A stretch of DNA of 64,000 nt from Oegoconia quadripuncta (taxonomy: Eukaryota > Arthropoda > Insecta > Lepidoptera > Autostichidae), in contig OX438750.1 in assembly GCA_949316235.1 (NCBI GenBank), positions 22,260,865 through 22,324,864 on the forward strand, in the 5' to 3' direction. The notes beneath the pieces were generated by a model. It was not told the DNA's origin. It was given only the letters and a program-made list of their open reading frames with translations, and searched no databases. Made by a program: the position numbers and the translations under genes. Shown piece by piece: positions 11,668 to 26,800 of this stretch (positions within the stretch are counted from its first letter, which is position 1; every line of letters starts with the position of its first letter).

Positions 11668-11820
11668 TTAAGCGGTGGAGTCATGTGTAGATGGGTTAGG
11701 GATGACTGTCCCTGTGGATTGTTGTTCTCTGAGCCGTCGCACTTCCCTTGCAGCGGCGGCGAGCTCCGCTTGTAGCGACATCTCTCTCTCACGCAGGCAT
11801 TTTATCTCATTTTGCCACGT
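11668..11820 (-). CDS. Rapgap1: Rap1GAP last coding exon, coiled coil and stop
   Basis: 153 nt, 50 residues and TAA at 11670-11668. Acceptor TTTTTATTTTCAG. Encodes [20 protein letters not shown] then [15 protein letters not shown], a continuation of the heptads from the previous exon, and a short polar tail ending HDSTA. The 3' UTR would follow directly. Confidence 0.92.
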   Translation of the reverse strand, partial: TWQNEIKCLREREMSLQAELAAAAREVRRLREQQSTGTVIPNPSTHDSTA

Positions 11821-14800
11821 CTGAAAATAAAAACTTTTGTAAACAAAAATAATAATTTTTATATATTTAAGTGGGTAAAGAAACTAAAAAGGTGTATGAG
11901 TGTAACTAATTGCCGCTACCAAAACAGAATCTTATTCGTATCGAAATAGAGATAATTTCGCTATAAAGGGCTATTTCGCTTGCCGAGCGCATCGACGTTA
12001 GTTACTGGAGCGCACACACAGAGCGATATATCATACAGATTCGTGCACATTTTGATGGTTGCTCAGTAGTTTTGTTGCTTGGTTGACATAAGTAAGGTAC
12101 AATTGTGACGTCAGGTAATATTTGGCAGAAGAAAAAGACAGTTTTTAACACCACATGGAGACATCATTCTGTTATAAAATGTTTATTGATGGTTGTTAGA
12201 CCAGCTAGGCTGCTAAAAAACTATGATCGTCAACGTCTCGGGCCAAACTGACGAGGCCATATTGAGGAACTAAATGTAGTTGCATAAATGCATATGTCGT
12301 ACCGATTCTTTAATCGTACCTAATATTTAGCAATACTGAAAGTGCGTCGCTGCTGGCTCGTGTGATATTAAGACGATAGTAAATAACGCAGCATAATATG
12401 TAAAAATTGTATATTAATGGCGTTTTCGTCTAATTTTCGTGTAATTTTAGTTTTTTTCTCTTTTAGGTATTTATATATGATATTCTTACACTTATTAAAT
12501 TAATTAAAGGAAACTGTTGTCATAAAATCGGGTGAAAATCCTTACTCCTTTATAACTCGGTGTTACAAAAAAAAACTTACAATGTTCTGCTTCAACAGGT
12601 CCAGCTTGTCGTTTTTCAAGCGGCATACTTCTTGACGAAGCTGTTCAGCATCGCCACGGTTCAATACGAGCGGCTCGCCGCGCTGATTGGCTCCAGCTTC
12701 CGCTGAGGACATTGACTCCAGCCCTGTGTCGCTGTCCACGTATACTGCACCTGGAAATATTTTGCATTTTATTGACTATACTTCCGTTTTTTGAATTGAC
12801 GATGGGAAACTTCTTTTCCTACTTTAAACCCTTAATTATATTTTTAATGAGGGGTTCAAAGTAGCAAGAGAGTCACGTAGGGCACCGTCTACCTTCAGTA
12901 GGCGCCGTGTAGAGTATCACTGTTGATCCATGCTTACAGGAGTTACAGTGGAAGGAGTGTGGAGACGGGTATGCATCTGGAAGTATGTAGAAACTAATAG
13001 GCTTATTGCGTTTTTACTTGTTTCTACAGCTGAAAGTAGGTAAGCAAAGATGGACTTTATTACAAGTTGACAGAGAGGAGAAAGGAAAGGAACAATGACT
13101 CTATTCACTACGCCAGCAAAGTAATAGCGACGCGACGGGTCTAATTGATTTCTTTTAAAATTTTGTAAAGGTACCTATGCGATTCGCGGCCTTCTATTTT
13201 AAAAGTTCATCTGTCTAAGTCAGCCGTGGTTGCTATTGATTAAATTTAATTGTTATCTCTGGAGGTTTATCCAGATAATTTTGGACACTTTTAATAAATC
13301 TGAAATGTTTCTTTCTGAATGAAATGGACGTTTAATGGAATTTGGAACAAGATTTCCGCGGGATGGTAAATAAAATCTTCGTGGGTGTAACCGCCAGCTG
13401 AAGCTAGTTATAAAGGTTAAATCTCAATAAATTTAAAGATTACAGAAACTTGTTAACAAAGCATATTATAAAATATCAGACTATTTAGATGATAATCATC
13501 CCTGGACATAATCAGATCTTTCACATGCCAGGCTATTTTACAATTAACATTGAAATATAAAAACCTTTATGTAAAATCAAAGCCTGATTTTAAAAGAGCA
13601 ACCCTTCGAGTGTCTTGCTTGTTCTTCTCAAGGAAGCTTAAAAAATGTAAAATTGACTATTTTAAGTGTATTCTGTGTACCTACAAAATAAAGCATTTTT
13701 GACTTTGATTATTACTAATTAGTGTTCAATGCTGACAGTCAGATGTACACAGTTGGACCCAAGTTTTTCATGTAGGTACCTACGTATTATAGTGACGTAT
13801 TAGCTGCGAAATTGCTCTAAGGAGTATTGTTATACAAATTATGACGTCGTGGCTTGATTTATAAATCTATGCGAGCGACCCACATTTTTGTTGTCGAGTA
13901 AGTATAACACTTACATGTAACTGGGCATTACTTAGCATACAATGTATTACAGTTAGTGAACTTAGTCATATTCCTACGATGGTCTAATAGCTCACTTACC
14001 TCTTGTATAATTAAATTCATGCTATGAAGACACTACATCTACACAACTCTAATCTACAGGACTAACCTGTTGCACTTTTACCACAACTCAGCCAGTCCTT
14101 GTCGTCTATTTGAAAAGAAAAACATTTCAATTCAATCTCTACGCATATATTCATACGACAATATATACAAAGAATTTGACGCAATGGTAAGTCTACTTGT
14201 ACGACGCAAGTAGATATTCATTTGGTAATGGCTATAATGCAATGACATGTACATTGATGACAAGTTTATTTAATATAGGTTAGTGAATTATGGATAGCAT
14301 ACAAATTGCATAAGGCGCAACCCAAAACCTATTCGCAAAAATATTAGTAGTCTGCAAAATTATTAAATGATCAGCATCTAATTCAATTTACCTGCTAGCC
14401 ATTGCTCTCTGATAGTAGAACATACTGAACACTTTATTATAATAAAACTACTAGAATTATTTATTTTGTCTTAAAACATGGAGTACCTAAATAAAATAAT
14501 ATTTAGTAACAATGGCTGTATAAATTGGTATATTTCATTGTATTTTTTAGTAATTCGGTTATTCTTATTGTATATGAGTATACATAGATTAGAAACATAC
14601 ATACAGGGAAAATGTAATATATACAAAAGGCTTAATTGCAGTTCCTAAAAAAAACGAGAATCGCTTACCTGTTACAAATAACTCACGAGTTACTGATCAT
14701 TCAATAATTTGAACAAATCTAATATTCTTCTGACCGTTTAATCGTAGTCGTACTAAAATATTACAACTATGGATGTAAGATGAATGATAATGAATCTAAT

Positions 14801-17800
14801 AAACCAAAAATTACTGGGTAGTATCAAAATGAAGTACTCTAGAAATATTTATTGAAGTTACTGTTACATTCTCGAAAGTCTTATTATGATCTTAAACATC
14901 ACACTTAAAGTTAAATCACCTAATAAATTAATTTACTTGAACATTAATACTGAGTTAACGAGAAATCTGTCATAATCAGCTGCTGAGAATTGAGATAGTA
15001 ATAAATTATGGACGACTTAAAATTGCCTTATATTGTGATTAAAAAATGGGAAAGAAGACGTTGCAAAATTACTGGTCCTGAACTAGGACTCTGTGTGAAC
15101 CAGACACAAGTAATTTTCGAAATTAAACTATAACATCGACCTTACAAGGTGACGTCAGTCTGAAATCATTGTGGTACAGTAGAATAAAAGTTTTGTATGA
15201 AACAGCAGATTTTTTTTGCGAGTGAAGAAGTTTTGTCACATTCAAAGGTAAATCAATAAGCTTTGTAATATGTCATTCAACGACTTTGATTTCACTCTGC
15301 ATAAACCACTATTATAAGAGGCATACAGAGACCAAAAACCTTTAGTATTTCCTGACACAACTCTCTCGTCTCATCTATTCTCATCAATATGATCATAAAG
15401 CTGGCCTTCTGATGTAAACGCTTACCAAGAGGGTCCAAGTCAACGGAGTTCAAACTGGAGTCGTCGCTATGATCGTGCAGGGCTGGTCGAGGACCAGGTG
15501 GGCGTGACGTCACATCTGGACTTGACTCACCGGACCCACCGGCGGAACGTACCGATATAGCGCTTGATTTTGAGCGGGAGCTCTGGAAAATACGATTTTA
15601 TATTACATAACACATTGTGGTATCCCTTGCAGCAGGGTGCACCTCCGTGATCGAAAACTGGTACAAATAAGTACGAACAAAACGTCTGGTTAAAACTTTT
15701 CACCGGATAGTTGTATGCGCACTGAAAAGTGTACACACAGTAGCTTCCGCAAGCCTTAGTCTATTAGTATGTTAATCATTATCAGCCCGTAAACATCCCA
15801 CTGCAGGGACATAGGCCTTCCCTCGTATATGAGAGAGTATGGGCCGTAGTCCACCACGCTGGCCCAATGCTGGTTGAGGACTTCACATGCCTTTGAATTT
15901 TTGTTTCTCAGGCATGCAGGTTTCCTCACTATGTTTTTCATCACCGTTTAGGAGCAATCTGATAAATGCATATAAGTAGTTAAATTTAAAAATTCATTGG
16001 TACATGGCATGTCTGGTAATCGAACCCGGACCTACCTAATTGGGAGACCGCGTCCACCGACGCTCCTCGGTATTAGTATCTTATTGAAAGTTAATTCTAC
16101 TCCTCCCGGCGGTTCGATTAAGGAAAACAATGGCGTGTGTATCTACCAACCCACACCGAGAAGTTTATTTAAGTAGGCGGATAATGCGTAAATAGAAGTA
16201 GATTTTCCTCAACCAGCTGAAATCCTTCTGTCTAAATTAACCAAGTACTTACATTAGGGGTGGGAGTTTCGTATAAAGCTTTGCAACCCTTTAGAGGATT
16301 CTTGTTGCTATCGCCTGAGAGATTCGTGTCTACACTCGGTGATCTGAAAAAAAAATATAAAAAACATTGCAGAGAACAATTAAGCTAAGTAATACTAAAA
16401 TCATTTATTTAAAGAGTATGTTATTTGTTTACGACGTTTCTAAATTTTATTATAGTAAGTGAATTGCGCTTCATTCTTTTGAGAAACGAATAAATTTTTT
16501 CCACCACATTGAAGAGATCAGTGGTAGATGGGGAAAATAGTAATGTAAGTTACATAATGTTTATAAATATGCTATGTGATATCTATATAAATAAATAAAA
16601 TAAATATCTTAAACATTTGCTGAGATTGAGCAATTAATAATCTGTTGTAAAATTGTGTGAAATAAAAATTTTAGCTGTCCTGATCTATATGTGGACTGAC
16701 AAAGAAACAAGCTAACCTGCACATGTAAACAGGAAATATTTCTGGATATTGCGGTGAATGATGGAATTGAGTTGATTTGGTTTCACATTGAAGAACTTAG
16801 GATACGGGAGTAGAAAATTATACTAACCTCACTTTAGAGATAAGCGCCTTCTTAACAGTATCGATAAACCTGGCACCAGGGCCCTCTTGTTTTGGCGTGC
16901 CCTCCGGCTGCGGCGACACTGCACCTGGCTCTATCCTCACACCAGTACCCAGGAACTCCAATGTCTTGCCCTTCAAATCTTCAGCCAGGTTCTGTAGCAA
17001 CGAGGCTCGTGTTCTTAGCTCGAGCTGCGCGAACTTGTCAGCTTTGTAACAAGCATTTTCAGCGTTGATCAACTTAGTGAGGAGGAACTCCTTGAATTCC
17101 CGACCCTTTCTGAAGACAGACGGCTGCGGGAGAGTCGGACCGAAAAATGGGACGTCGACACGAGCGGTGACGGCCACTTTGTACCTGGAATTGAGTATAG
17201 ATATTGTGTTGTCTTATTCGGACATAAACTTAAATTTAATACCCATTTTTCTAAATTTCAATAAATATAATATTTTATTGCACAATCATTATTGGAAAGA
17301 AGCAGAGCGAGATTCTAATGGTTGTTGTCAAACAGCCTTTGATGTTTATTATTCATTTTTAGATGATGATGATTTGCCAGCTGTTGGTTCTCGATAGTAT
17401 ACCTACTAGAACTGGTATTTAGTTCTTCGAGAAATGCATGAAAAGATAGTTATTTGTTCATTAAATTAAATAGTTACTGAAACTTCAGCAAATAACTGCC
17501 CAAAATGGGTTAAATATACCAACATCATAATTTATAGCTCCATTGCGCTCAGAAAATAAGCAAAAGAAGAAGCAAAAGGTTCAGTTTTACTAATTATCCA
17601 TTTTATGTAATTACTGAAAGTCTCTTGTAATCTGAGCTACAATGTCATAAAACAAGTGACTGCCCAAGACCTTGCATTAAAACTACCCCACCTACAATTT
17701 ATTCTCGTAAAAAGCTCTCTAATTACACAGTCGCTATTCGTTAGCATATAAATGACTAGGAAAACTCCCATTGGCGTTTTCAAGCCATTCTCTCAGCTTC

Positions 17801-20800
17801 TTAATGCAAATAACGCTTCAGTGTGCTGTTGCAAAAGTTACATAAACTTTATGTTAACCAAGTCACTTGACGGTCACTAAACAAGGGACAAGATCTCAAA
17901 GCAAATTCAAATAGAGAAGAAATTATTTTCTTGCGACTGTAAAATTGAATTACTTTTATCTCAGTGTTGCATTTACGTGACAGACAGTTTCTATTAAGAA
18001 ATTCGTTAAGTAAAAGTATTGTTTATTTAAAACATGTCGCAGTTCTTACCTGGTCTCCCCACCGACGGATTCTAAAGGCGTGACCACGATGAATGCGTGA
18101 AGGAAATGTGATGCAATCATGTCGGGCGTGAACGGGGTTGCCTTTTCCTGAAATTATTAAAGTGTTCAAAATTAAAAAGGCCGCATTTAAAGACTATATA
18201 TAAACTACAAAAACAAAGGTAAATATAATAAAATACTTTAGCAGTCTTTATTAACTTAACAATTAGCCAAATGCAACGATTTAACGTGCCCTTCAAACCC
18301 GTGTTTTGTTAAAAAAACGAAAAAGTAACCCTATTTTATTAGTTCTTTATAAAAATATGAAACTAACCTGAAAAACAATTGCCACGATGTCATTCCCTAC
18401 ATGCCGTTTCCTCTGAAGCTGCTGCGCGTCCCCAGCTGTGTGTGGAAGGAGAGGGGCCACGTGGAACATGATCTCTCGATCGAAGTGCCTCTCGTAAACC
18501 GCCTCTGTGCCGGTATGACCATTCATGATGTCTAACCCACCACGGTATCCTGTGAAATAACAAAGAGTACGTGAAATGAGGGCAGTTACTGTGACGCTTA
18601 TGATGAGCTAGAGTTGAGATATTTTCGGGTTACTTAAATGAGATCTTAAATTTGAATAAGTTCACACCCAATAGTAACTACGAGTAAAGCCTTAATAAGT
18701 AAATCTTGAACATAGTTTTAAAACAACTCATTCCTCGACCTGACAGAAGTCTGATTTGCGGTCAACCTCAACGTTGGGTTTACGATTCGGAGGTCGCGGG
18801 TTCGATCCCCAGCGGGGTACATGTTTAAGTACTCGGTTTGGTTGGTGGTAGGGCATTTTAAATGTCCGCCTGGCTAGCTACCACCATCTTATCTAAATCT
18901 GCCGCCAAACAACAATGTTAATAGCATTGTTGTGTTCCGGTTGTCAGAGATAAGATAGCCAGTCCCCCAAATGTGTTGGGGTTTCCGGGTCAGTATGCTT
19001 CCACCTTCGACCTCATCTTTATTTAACATCAGGTGTGATTGAGGTCAAGTACAAACCCGTTGCGCATAAAAAAAAAGAAAAGAAAAAACCCTTGCCTTTA
19101 TGATCCTTCAGTTTGATCTTCTGTCCCAACATCTCTAAGAACTCGTCGAAAACGGGCGACGTTTCGTTATTCCCAAACAGTTCTTCCTCGGTCGTTTGCC
19201 CGTACTTCTGGTAGAGGACCCCGAACTTGAAGGTGTTGACCAGGACGTGTTCGTCGTATGCCGCCACAAGTGATGATGCATTGAGACACATCACCGCCAT
19301 GAAGTTGTCGACATTCACTTGCTCGTTCAGCATTTTCGCCATTTTTAGAGGTGATGGCATTATGCTTGATCCTGGAATTACGAATAGATTTATGGAATAA
19401 ATGAGTAGAAGCAATGTTCATAACCAGTCTCTTTCGTAGCTGTCGTAAAAGGCGAGTAAGGGATCGTGAAAAATAATAGCATAAGACTATTGATGAACAG
19501 CAGCGTATTGCAGCAGAAATCTGCGATCGCTAACACGCCTGCCCAGCTTGGCGGTTACGGAAAATCCTCCCACAGAAAGCGATTCCAAACGCGCTACGGG
19601 AGAGTCCATCCAGCAGCGATCTTTTATAGGATGTTGAAGTAGACTACCGAATACAGGTGGGAGCCAGTGAACAAGACTATTGTAAATTTCACAGTTCTAT
19701 ATGTCTCTAAAATCCCGCTGAAATCTCTAACGAGAGATATTACGAAACAGTAAAGCTGCTGTGTCTTCTTATATTGGAATTTTATGGAAGTGAACTATTA
19801 TGTTGTTATTTAATTAACAACGTATTTGCTGGACTGTTCCTTCCCCCGTCTTTCTATTTATAGTTTCTTTACGGTCCATATTCACAATAACTCGATATCG
19901 GATTTGTCTAACGCGTGCGCATTCCGTGCGCGATTAGATTCAGAAATGAGCAAATTTATGACAAAATGACGGCGACACAAAGGGGAGTAGCTTTGTGATG
20001 AATATTATTTATTAAATCATTACGCGATGGAAATTCAAATTTTATAAACAATTACTTTGGGTAGACTTCTCATGAAATGCCCAGAACCTTACTGAAACGT
20101 CACATCTAATCAGCAAGAACACAACAATGTCATTAACGTGCTGCTTAGGCGAACACTTAAGTAACTTAGATAAGACGAATATGCCTTTTCTCCCTCAATA
20201 AATCCTTTAATTGCCTTTTAAGACATAAAAGGGTAGATCCAACTCCTAAATGAGGATTCCGAGGGATTATGTTGATGTATTTACATGATCATACTTACTT
20301 GTAGTTGGTATTAGTCCATGCATGGTTTCAGTTCGAAGCCTGAGCAGTATCCGTGTATGATCTTGCCCGGCCACATGCTCGTTCTTCAATGACATCACCA
20401 CCGGACCCAGAATTTCATCAAATCCAACCAAGTTGATATGCTCCTGAGGACAAGTAAAGGGCAACAACGTTAGTTTGACAACGAATGTAAGGGGTCTTTG
20501 ATATAAAAGGTAAACATTTTAGAAAATATTCACCATCATCATCATCTCATCATCATCTGGCCCAATTCGAAAATATTATTTATAATATATTTAAACGATT
20601 TCCTCATGACGCATAAATAAAATATATCAACAACGGAGTGTAGATTAGATAACGCATACCAGCTTTTAGACGCCACTTTGCTGATAAAAGTATACATAAT
20701 GTTAATCAAAGTTATATAAGCTTTCCCTATAATAAGTTTCATCAAAACCCTTTCAGGGTCAGCATTTATCCTCGTCGCTTGACTGATATGAGGAATAAAC

Positions 20801-23800
20801 AAACATCTCAACTTTGCATAAAGGAACGAATAAAAATAGGTAAAATATGTGAAAATGTTACCACAATCCCTGTTTATTGTAACGTCACAGAATATTTAAG
20901 TAATTGCCACATGAAATCGAAACAATATGTTCATTTTTAATGAATAATTAAAATGTTTGAGGAATACGTATTTTTCCATGCAAACGCAACTCACGGCCTA
21001 CATTCATTTGATAATATGAAGTAAACATTGATCAGGAAAATGTTTTAATTAACATGGAAATAAGTAAGTCAATAAAGCTGCCATTGCCTAACAAAACAAC
21101 CATATTTTTTCACATCAGTCACACCCAACACCTATAAACCTACAGACAGAATATTATAGCAGCGATGTATTTATGGCATCGAAGGTTCCAAAAGGTAATG
21201 ATTTCGGTCGTTAATGGACTTTTTATGTCATACCTACGATCGTGACAATTTTGTCTGTTACTATAGGCACAATGAAGTTTGGTTAAATTTTATTATTATA
21301 TTTTGGCTGAATTATATTAGGGATTTTAAATGTCCGCCTGGCTAGCTACCACCACCTTATCTAAATCTGCCGCCAAGCAGCAGTTAATAGCATTGTTGTG
21401 TTCCGGTTGTCAGAGATAAGATAGCCAGTCCCCCAAATGTGTTGGGGTTTCCGGGTCAGTATGCTTCCACCTTCGACCTCATCTTCACTTAACATCAGGT
21501 GTGATTGAGTTCAAGTACGAACCCGTCGTGCATTGAAAAAAAAGGCTCACTATACAATTTATTCTAATAGGTATTTTTAGAATAAATGAAATAAATAACA
21601 GTGTTGTCCTAGATTACGTTCACTCGCGATAAACAAGTTTCAAATACATTCAAGCCAACGAAAATAGAAAGAAAACTTCGATTGGACGCTAAATTAGGAA
21701 CCGACAGAAGAGATAGAAAATGTCCAGCCCATAAAATAGACAAGATCTATTTATAATTTGTTCCAGTAACATTTGACTTGATGCCGTGAACTGGGCAATT
21801 ATTGAATGAATCAGAGCGACCGGTGCGATGATATCATGTCGTCACTTTACGATGCGACTTGATTTAACAAAAATGTTACTACTTTTGAGATAGAAATGAA
21901 GTGAAGACGTTTAGATTTATTATAAAATGCATAGCTAGCTACAATTACAGAATTACTAAAGGATATCATACTTGTTTACTATAAGTATGTAAAGGTGATA
22001 TCAAAATGGTTTCCCTTGTATAACAATTGCATTCAATAGTTTTGGAAAAAATTCCTAACATAGCATTGTTAACAAAAACAAGTAGACCAAGTCATCTACG
22101 TAATTTGGCATACCTACCACCATATCAACTAACTAAATTTAATAATGTATATGGCATGAGAATATGGGATTATATTTTACCGGATATTTTAAATAGTATT
22201 CCTGGTGAACTATATTCACATAACATAAAACGATGTAAAAATGCATTGAAGAAGTACCTACTTTATAGATGGAACTATGTAGGAAGTGACTTTCCAACTA
22301 ATTTTATTTCGATAGAGAGACACATGTCTACTTGCTTTCGCACATTATTTTATGTATCTAGATATTTATGTTACGTTACATACCTTTTGTAATAATTAAT
22401 AACGGGCGGACCTCATTCGCACTACACACAAACCTTTACAGGTTTTCGTGGGCGTCTTATAGTGAAGATTTTTCAAATAATATTCTATGAATAAATAAAT
22501 TTGGTACAAAGAGCTTACTTTCCTTGGAAATTCACGAATAAACTTTAAAATTATTAGCAAAATTTCTACGCATAATTAAATGTTTTTTTTTGGCGGATTT
22601 GTAAAGATTCTATAACAACAGTTGTTTGCCTTGTTGATTAGGTTACTAAGGTTCTTTGAGAGCCCAAAAAGCCATGAATAGAACACTTACATTACTATAG
22701 GTTTGGAAAGCTTGAAATTAAAGTTCAATGACAAGGAAAGTAAGATATCCCGCCTTGCTCTATTTATACGTAGTAAATAGATCACTTACAAGTGATCTAG
22801 TAAGGCATGTAAATAACCTTTTCGTGCAACCATTTAATCCACAGATAAGACAGTATTCAGCGCTACTACCTTACAATCGTTACCATTCAGAGTAGAGAAA
22901 AAAAACATTAAAATTATTACAATCTTGATAGTTAAATGACAAGGAAAGTATGATATCCCGCCTTGCTCTATTTGCTATGTAAGTGATCTAGTCAAGCATG
23001 CACTTTTTCGTACAACCATTTAATCCACAGATAAGACAGTATTCAGCGTTACTACGTTACAATAGTTACCATTCAGAGTAGAGAACAAAAATGATTAAAA
23101 TTATTACAATCTTGATATTACACACATTTGCCACAAATTCTAATTAAATATTCCTTGTTTGTGTTTATGTGTTATTTGAGGTCACGATACCTATAACAAT
23201 CGTTTCGTATCTAAACAAGATTGATATGGGAGCTAACATGTTTATTACAATAAATTCTAACTTCAACTTTGAATGGGCCCAGCCAAAAGACCTTATGCAA
23301 GGATAGGTATGAAACAATGGGCTGTCTGTCGTACATGCTAAAAGTGGTTAGTAAATTGCTTAAATAAGTTGTCTTGAATTAGTTACATCCAATTATTAAA
23401 CGCTTGCCTCAACACTTGAATACAATGAACAATAATAACATTTTGTCCCTGTCTAGGCAGACTGCAATCGTATGAAGAATCAGCAATACGTGAGCAGTGT
23501 ACACAATGCATCGCAGTGTCTAAGTGTAATTTACTTCCTCCTAAGAGGTATTCATGCCAAGAAATCATTACTGCACTTTGCCAATAATTCTGATTAAAGT
23601 GTAATTCGTATAGAATTTCCTTTTTTATATTTTTCAGTAGGTACCTCTATGATTGAATCTTTCGGGACATGTCTATTGTCTTATTTCAATCCCAGTAAGT
23701 TTATAATATTTTAATATTATGTATAATTTATAATCAGCTCATTGGACACTGAGTCATCAAATGTTTAATTGGGATATTTAAGTGTTATCGTACAATCCCC

Positions 23801-26800
23801 AATTTATAAGCTTCAATTGAAAATCAAACTTATCAATACATTTACAGATGACATAGTAAGTGTACAATTTATTTAATTTAACGCTTTCTTTATTATGACT
23901 AAATAAATATATAGTTACATAGAATACAGCTATATGTCAGGTTCAGTACACTATTTATCATGATCAGGATAATTCACAGTATGACGGGATTAGATATGTT
24001 TTGAAAGGAATTACGAGTACGTGGCTTTGTGTGTGTAAAACTTCTATTACTACTTTTACTGATGCATTATCATTAAAGTCTCATCATCACTCACCCGGTA
24101 TCCCATCTAACTTTGAAAATACCCCGATTTTATTGCGTGTCCCTTTGCGTCGTTGCCACAAAGAGGCAAATTGAAAGCTAAAGATGGTAATTTAAAGGAC
24201 GAGGGGTTAATGCCCCTTGCCGAAAGCACTGATGGATTACTTCATCTGAGATGGAATCTTCCGGAAATTTTTTTGACTCGTCTAAGTGAAAATTTTTCTA
24301 TTTATCTCGTCAAGGCCTTAAAATGGTAAATAGATTTAGAGAAGAATATCTTTACGTCAGTTATGAAATATTGTTTTCAATTTCGTATAAATCAGTTTAG
24401 GAGTATATTATAAAACTATGACCCGTCAGTAATTTCGGTCATTATAAACTGGTTTCAAGTGACCATTTCAATAGTATCATAAGTATATGAAGTTGAGCTT
24501 AGGTTAACCAATGACGTTATGGCGTATTTTATATTCTCTATAGACAGATATTTAATTTTCAATATGTATAGGTATAGGTACCTATAATAGGTATTGACAT
24601 GTCGTATGTAATATGAAAATGATTGCTGGATTCAATAAACGACTCGGTACACCTACATCGTATAAAAATGGGTAGGTTCCCAAATTCTATTTCAGCCCAA
24701 GACTGCTGCCTCGACCGTACTAAAAACCGAATAACTTCCAGAGGTTTCCATTGATCAATGCCCGATTTATTCAGTCCGAAGTGGCAGGCGCCAAAAACGG
24801 CAATCATTTCTGTGGACCCATAATTTTCTTTTCCCCAAACGAATTGTCCTCCAACCAATTTTTCTTATGAAAGGAGGCATTTGCTTATTGCTTCCACTTT
24901 TCTTTTGTCAGTTGCGAGCATCTGTCTTCGTCACTGATTTACTGAGTGGATTGGAAAATAAATTGTTTAATAAAGTGTGATTAGGTTTTGATTCCTTCCT
25001 GTAACTACGTTTACTTAAGCTGCTGACGAAAGTAGTCAACTACTCTACCCTTTTCCTTTCTACGTTCAAAAATGTCAGTAGCTTGCTGGTTTGTAAATGT
25101 TGAAAATTAATTGTGCGGCTAAAACTATACCTATTTAGACACATTTTATACCTAACACAATTGAATTAGAATAATGATGTTTTCATCCCAGTTGCAAATA
25201 TAGAAATTCCCATGAGTAAAACTAAATTTTGTGTTCATTGACGCAAAACATTATTTAGTTTGTGAAATTTTAATTACATTGATACAAAGTTGCTTACCTG
25301 TGAAATTGCCGTTTATACACACTCGCAACTTTGAACGTGGCTAACTTTTGGTTGCGTTAGGATTTCCAAATTCAAATATTTTTTAATTTATAGCAATGTT
25401 ATCCTTTTTTCAAAATCAGTTTGTCAATTGTTTTTTCGTCGTTCATATCAGTTCGATTTTCGAATACGAGTTCCAACGCTTAATAATAACGCTGTTATTG
25501 CATGGGATTACTTTAACTTAATTCAAACCAAGCCTTTTTTATTTTCCGTGAAATTTGTGTCTAGTTTTCTATAGATACGCTAAAGATCTTACCGTTTAGC
25601 AAAATAATAACAATCATTTTATGTTTTGATAGGCATTCCACGACGACGTCCTAACGTATTTATGTCAACCCCATCGGCTTAAAGATCAGCATTTCGCATT
25701 CATCTAGCCTAAACCCCTTCGATCGCAATGACCCATCGAGCCTTAACGTTGACGTGGTTACGAGGGCAATATTTTATGCAAATGTACCATGAGATACCTA
25801 CTTTAGACAGGTTTCGGTGATGTAGGGCCGCGAAAAATATTTTGCGAGCACTTCATGAATTACTGATTTTTACGACAATACGAATAAAATCAGTTTTGCA
25901 ATATTGCTTTTGCCTGCAAAGCAAATTTTTGCTCCATAAAAACAGGAATTGGAAAACATAATACAGAATTATCTGTCATAAAAATGTAATATAACCCTTT
26001 ATTGTCTGAGATTTTGAATGATTTTTTTTTCTATTGATCAAAATACTTATAAAACCATTGCACATTAGTTACATTTCCATGTTACGGAAACCTCATCGGT
26101 TTACATGTAGATGAGGAGTTCAAAATTCTACCTTGTCACATACATGCTAATGCAGGCGGTATACTACAGAATATATTATTATCTTATATCGTTATATTTC
26201 ATAAAATAGTTTTTTAACATATTTTTAAATTTGTCTTTATTTTTATAAGTATGCCTTTCTGATACTAATTTGCAATTGATTAATGATTTGAAGGTTTATG
26301 GGGATATATATATATTTACTGGTTTAAATAAAAATATCACGAATGCTATATTGGCAACGTTTGGAAATTGCGTGACTGTGAAACAACGACACCAAACAGT
26401 CATTCAATCCGTGAGAAGCAAAACGTAAAGTATCATGGCAATTTGTTTACGTTATCTCTAGTTTTATATTACGAACGCAATAATCGTTCAATTATCGCAT
26501 TAACCTGCCAAATTTTGAGAAACCAACACGGGCTCCGTAAATAGTTATGCTTTTCTTAACAAGGCGTCTGTTGAGATTGTATGGTTGATAAAGTCGGGCA
26601 CACACGGCAGGGTCTCGAATTGCTCGGTAATGTCGTAATCATCACAATCTACATGCAGGGAGCTTGGCTCACTGGGCGTGACGCCAAACCGTTACGCGTT
26701 GGTGATTCCAGACGCTTTTTCCCACTGTTGCTTGGGATTTTTTTTTTCCACATTATAAGGTGTACTTGGTTGGACCCTTAAATGCGGTTAGCTGCGTCGT

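Noticed and set aside
14660..14700. Possible 24-nt alternative cassette exon in Rap1GAP ending AACAG|GTAAGC
   Set aside because: The donor is good and the phase fits, but the acceptor (TGAATGATCAG) lacks a pyrimidine tract and the peptide is only 8 residues. The 39-nt candidate nearby is better supported.
16818..17177. Stand-alone minus-strand 119-codon protein starting MAVTARVDV
   Set aside because: It is the internal part of a Rap1GAP exon; the reading frame continues upstream to a clear acceptor and beyond the donor it runs into intron.
19167..19421. Second minus-strand ORF overlapping the exon at 19096-19371
   Set aside because: Out-of-frame shadow of the Rap1GAP exon; no motif.
24559..24858. 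99-codon minus-strand ORF in the large intron
   Set aside because: No recognisable motif, no convincing splice sites, composition like the surrounding intron.
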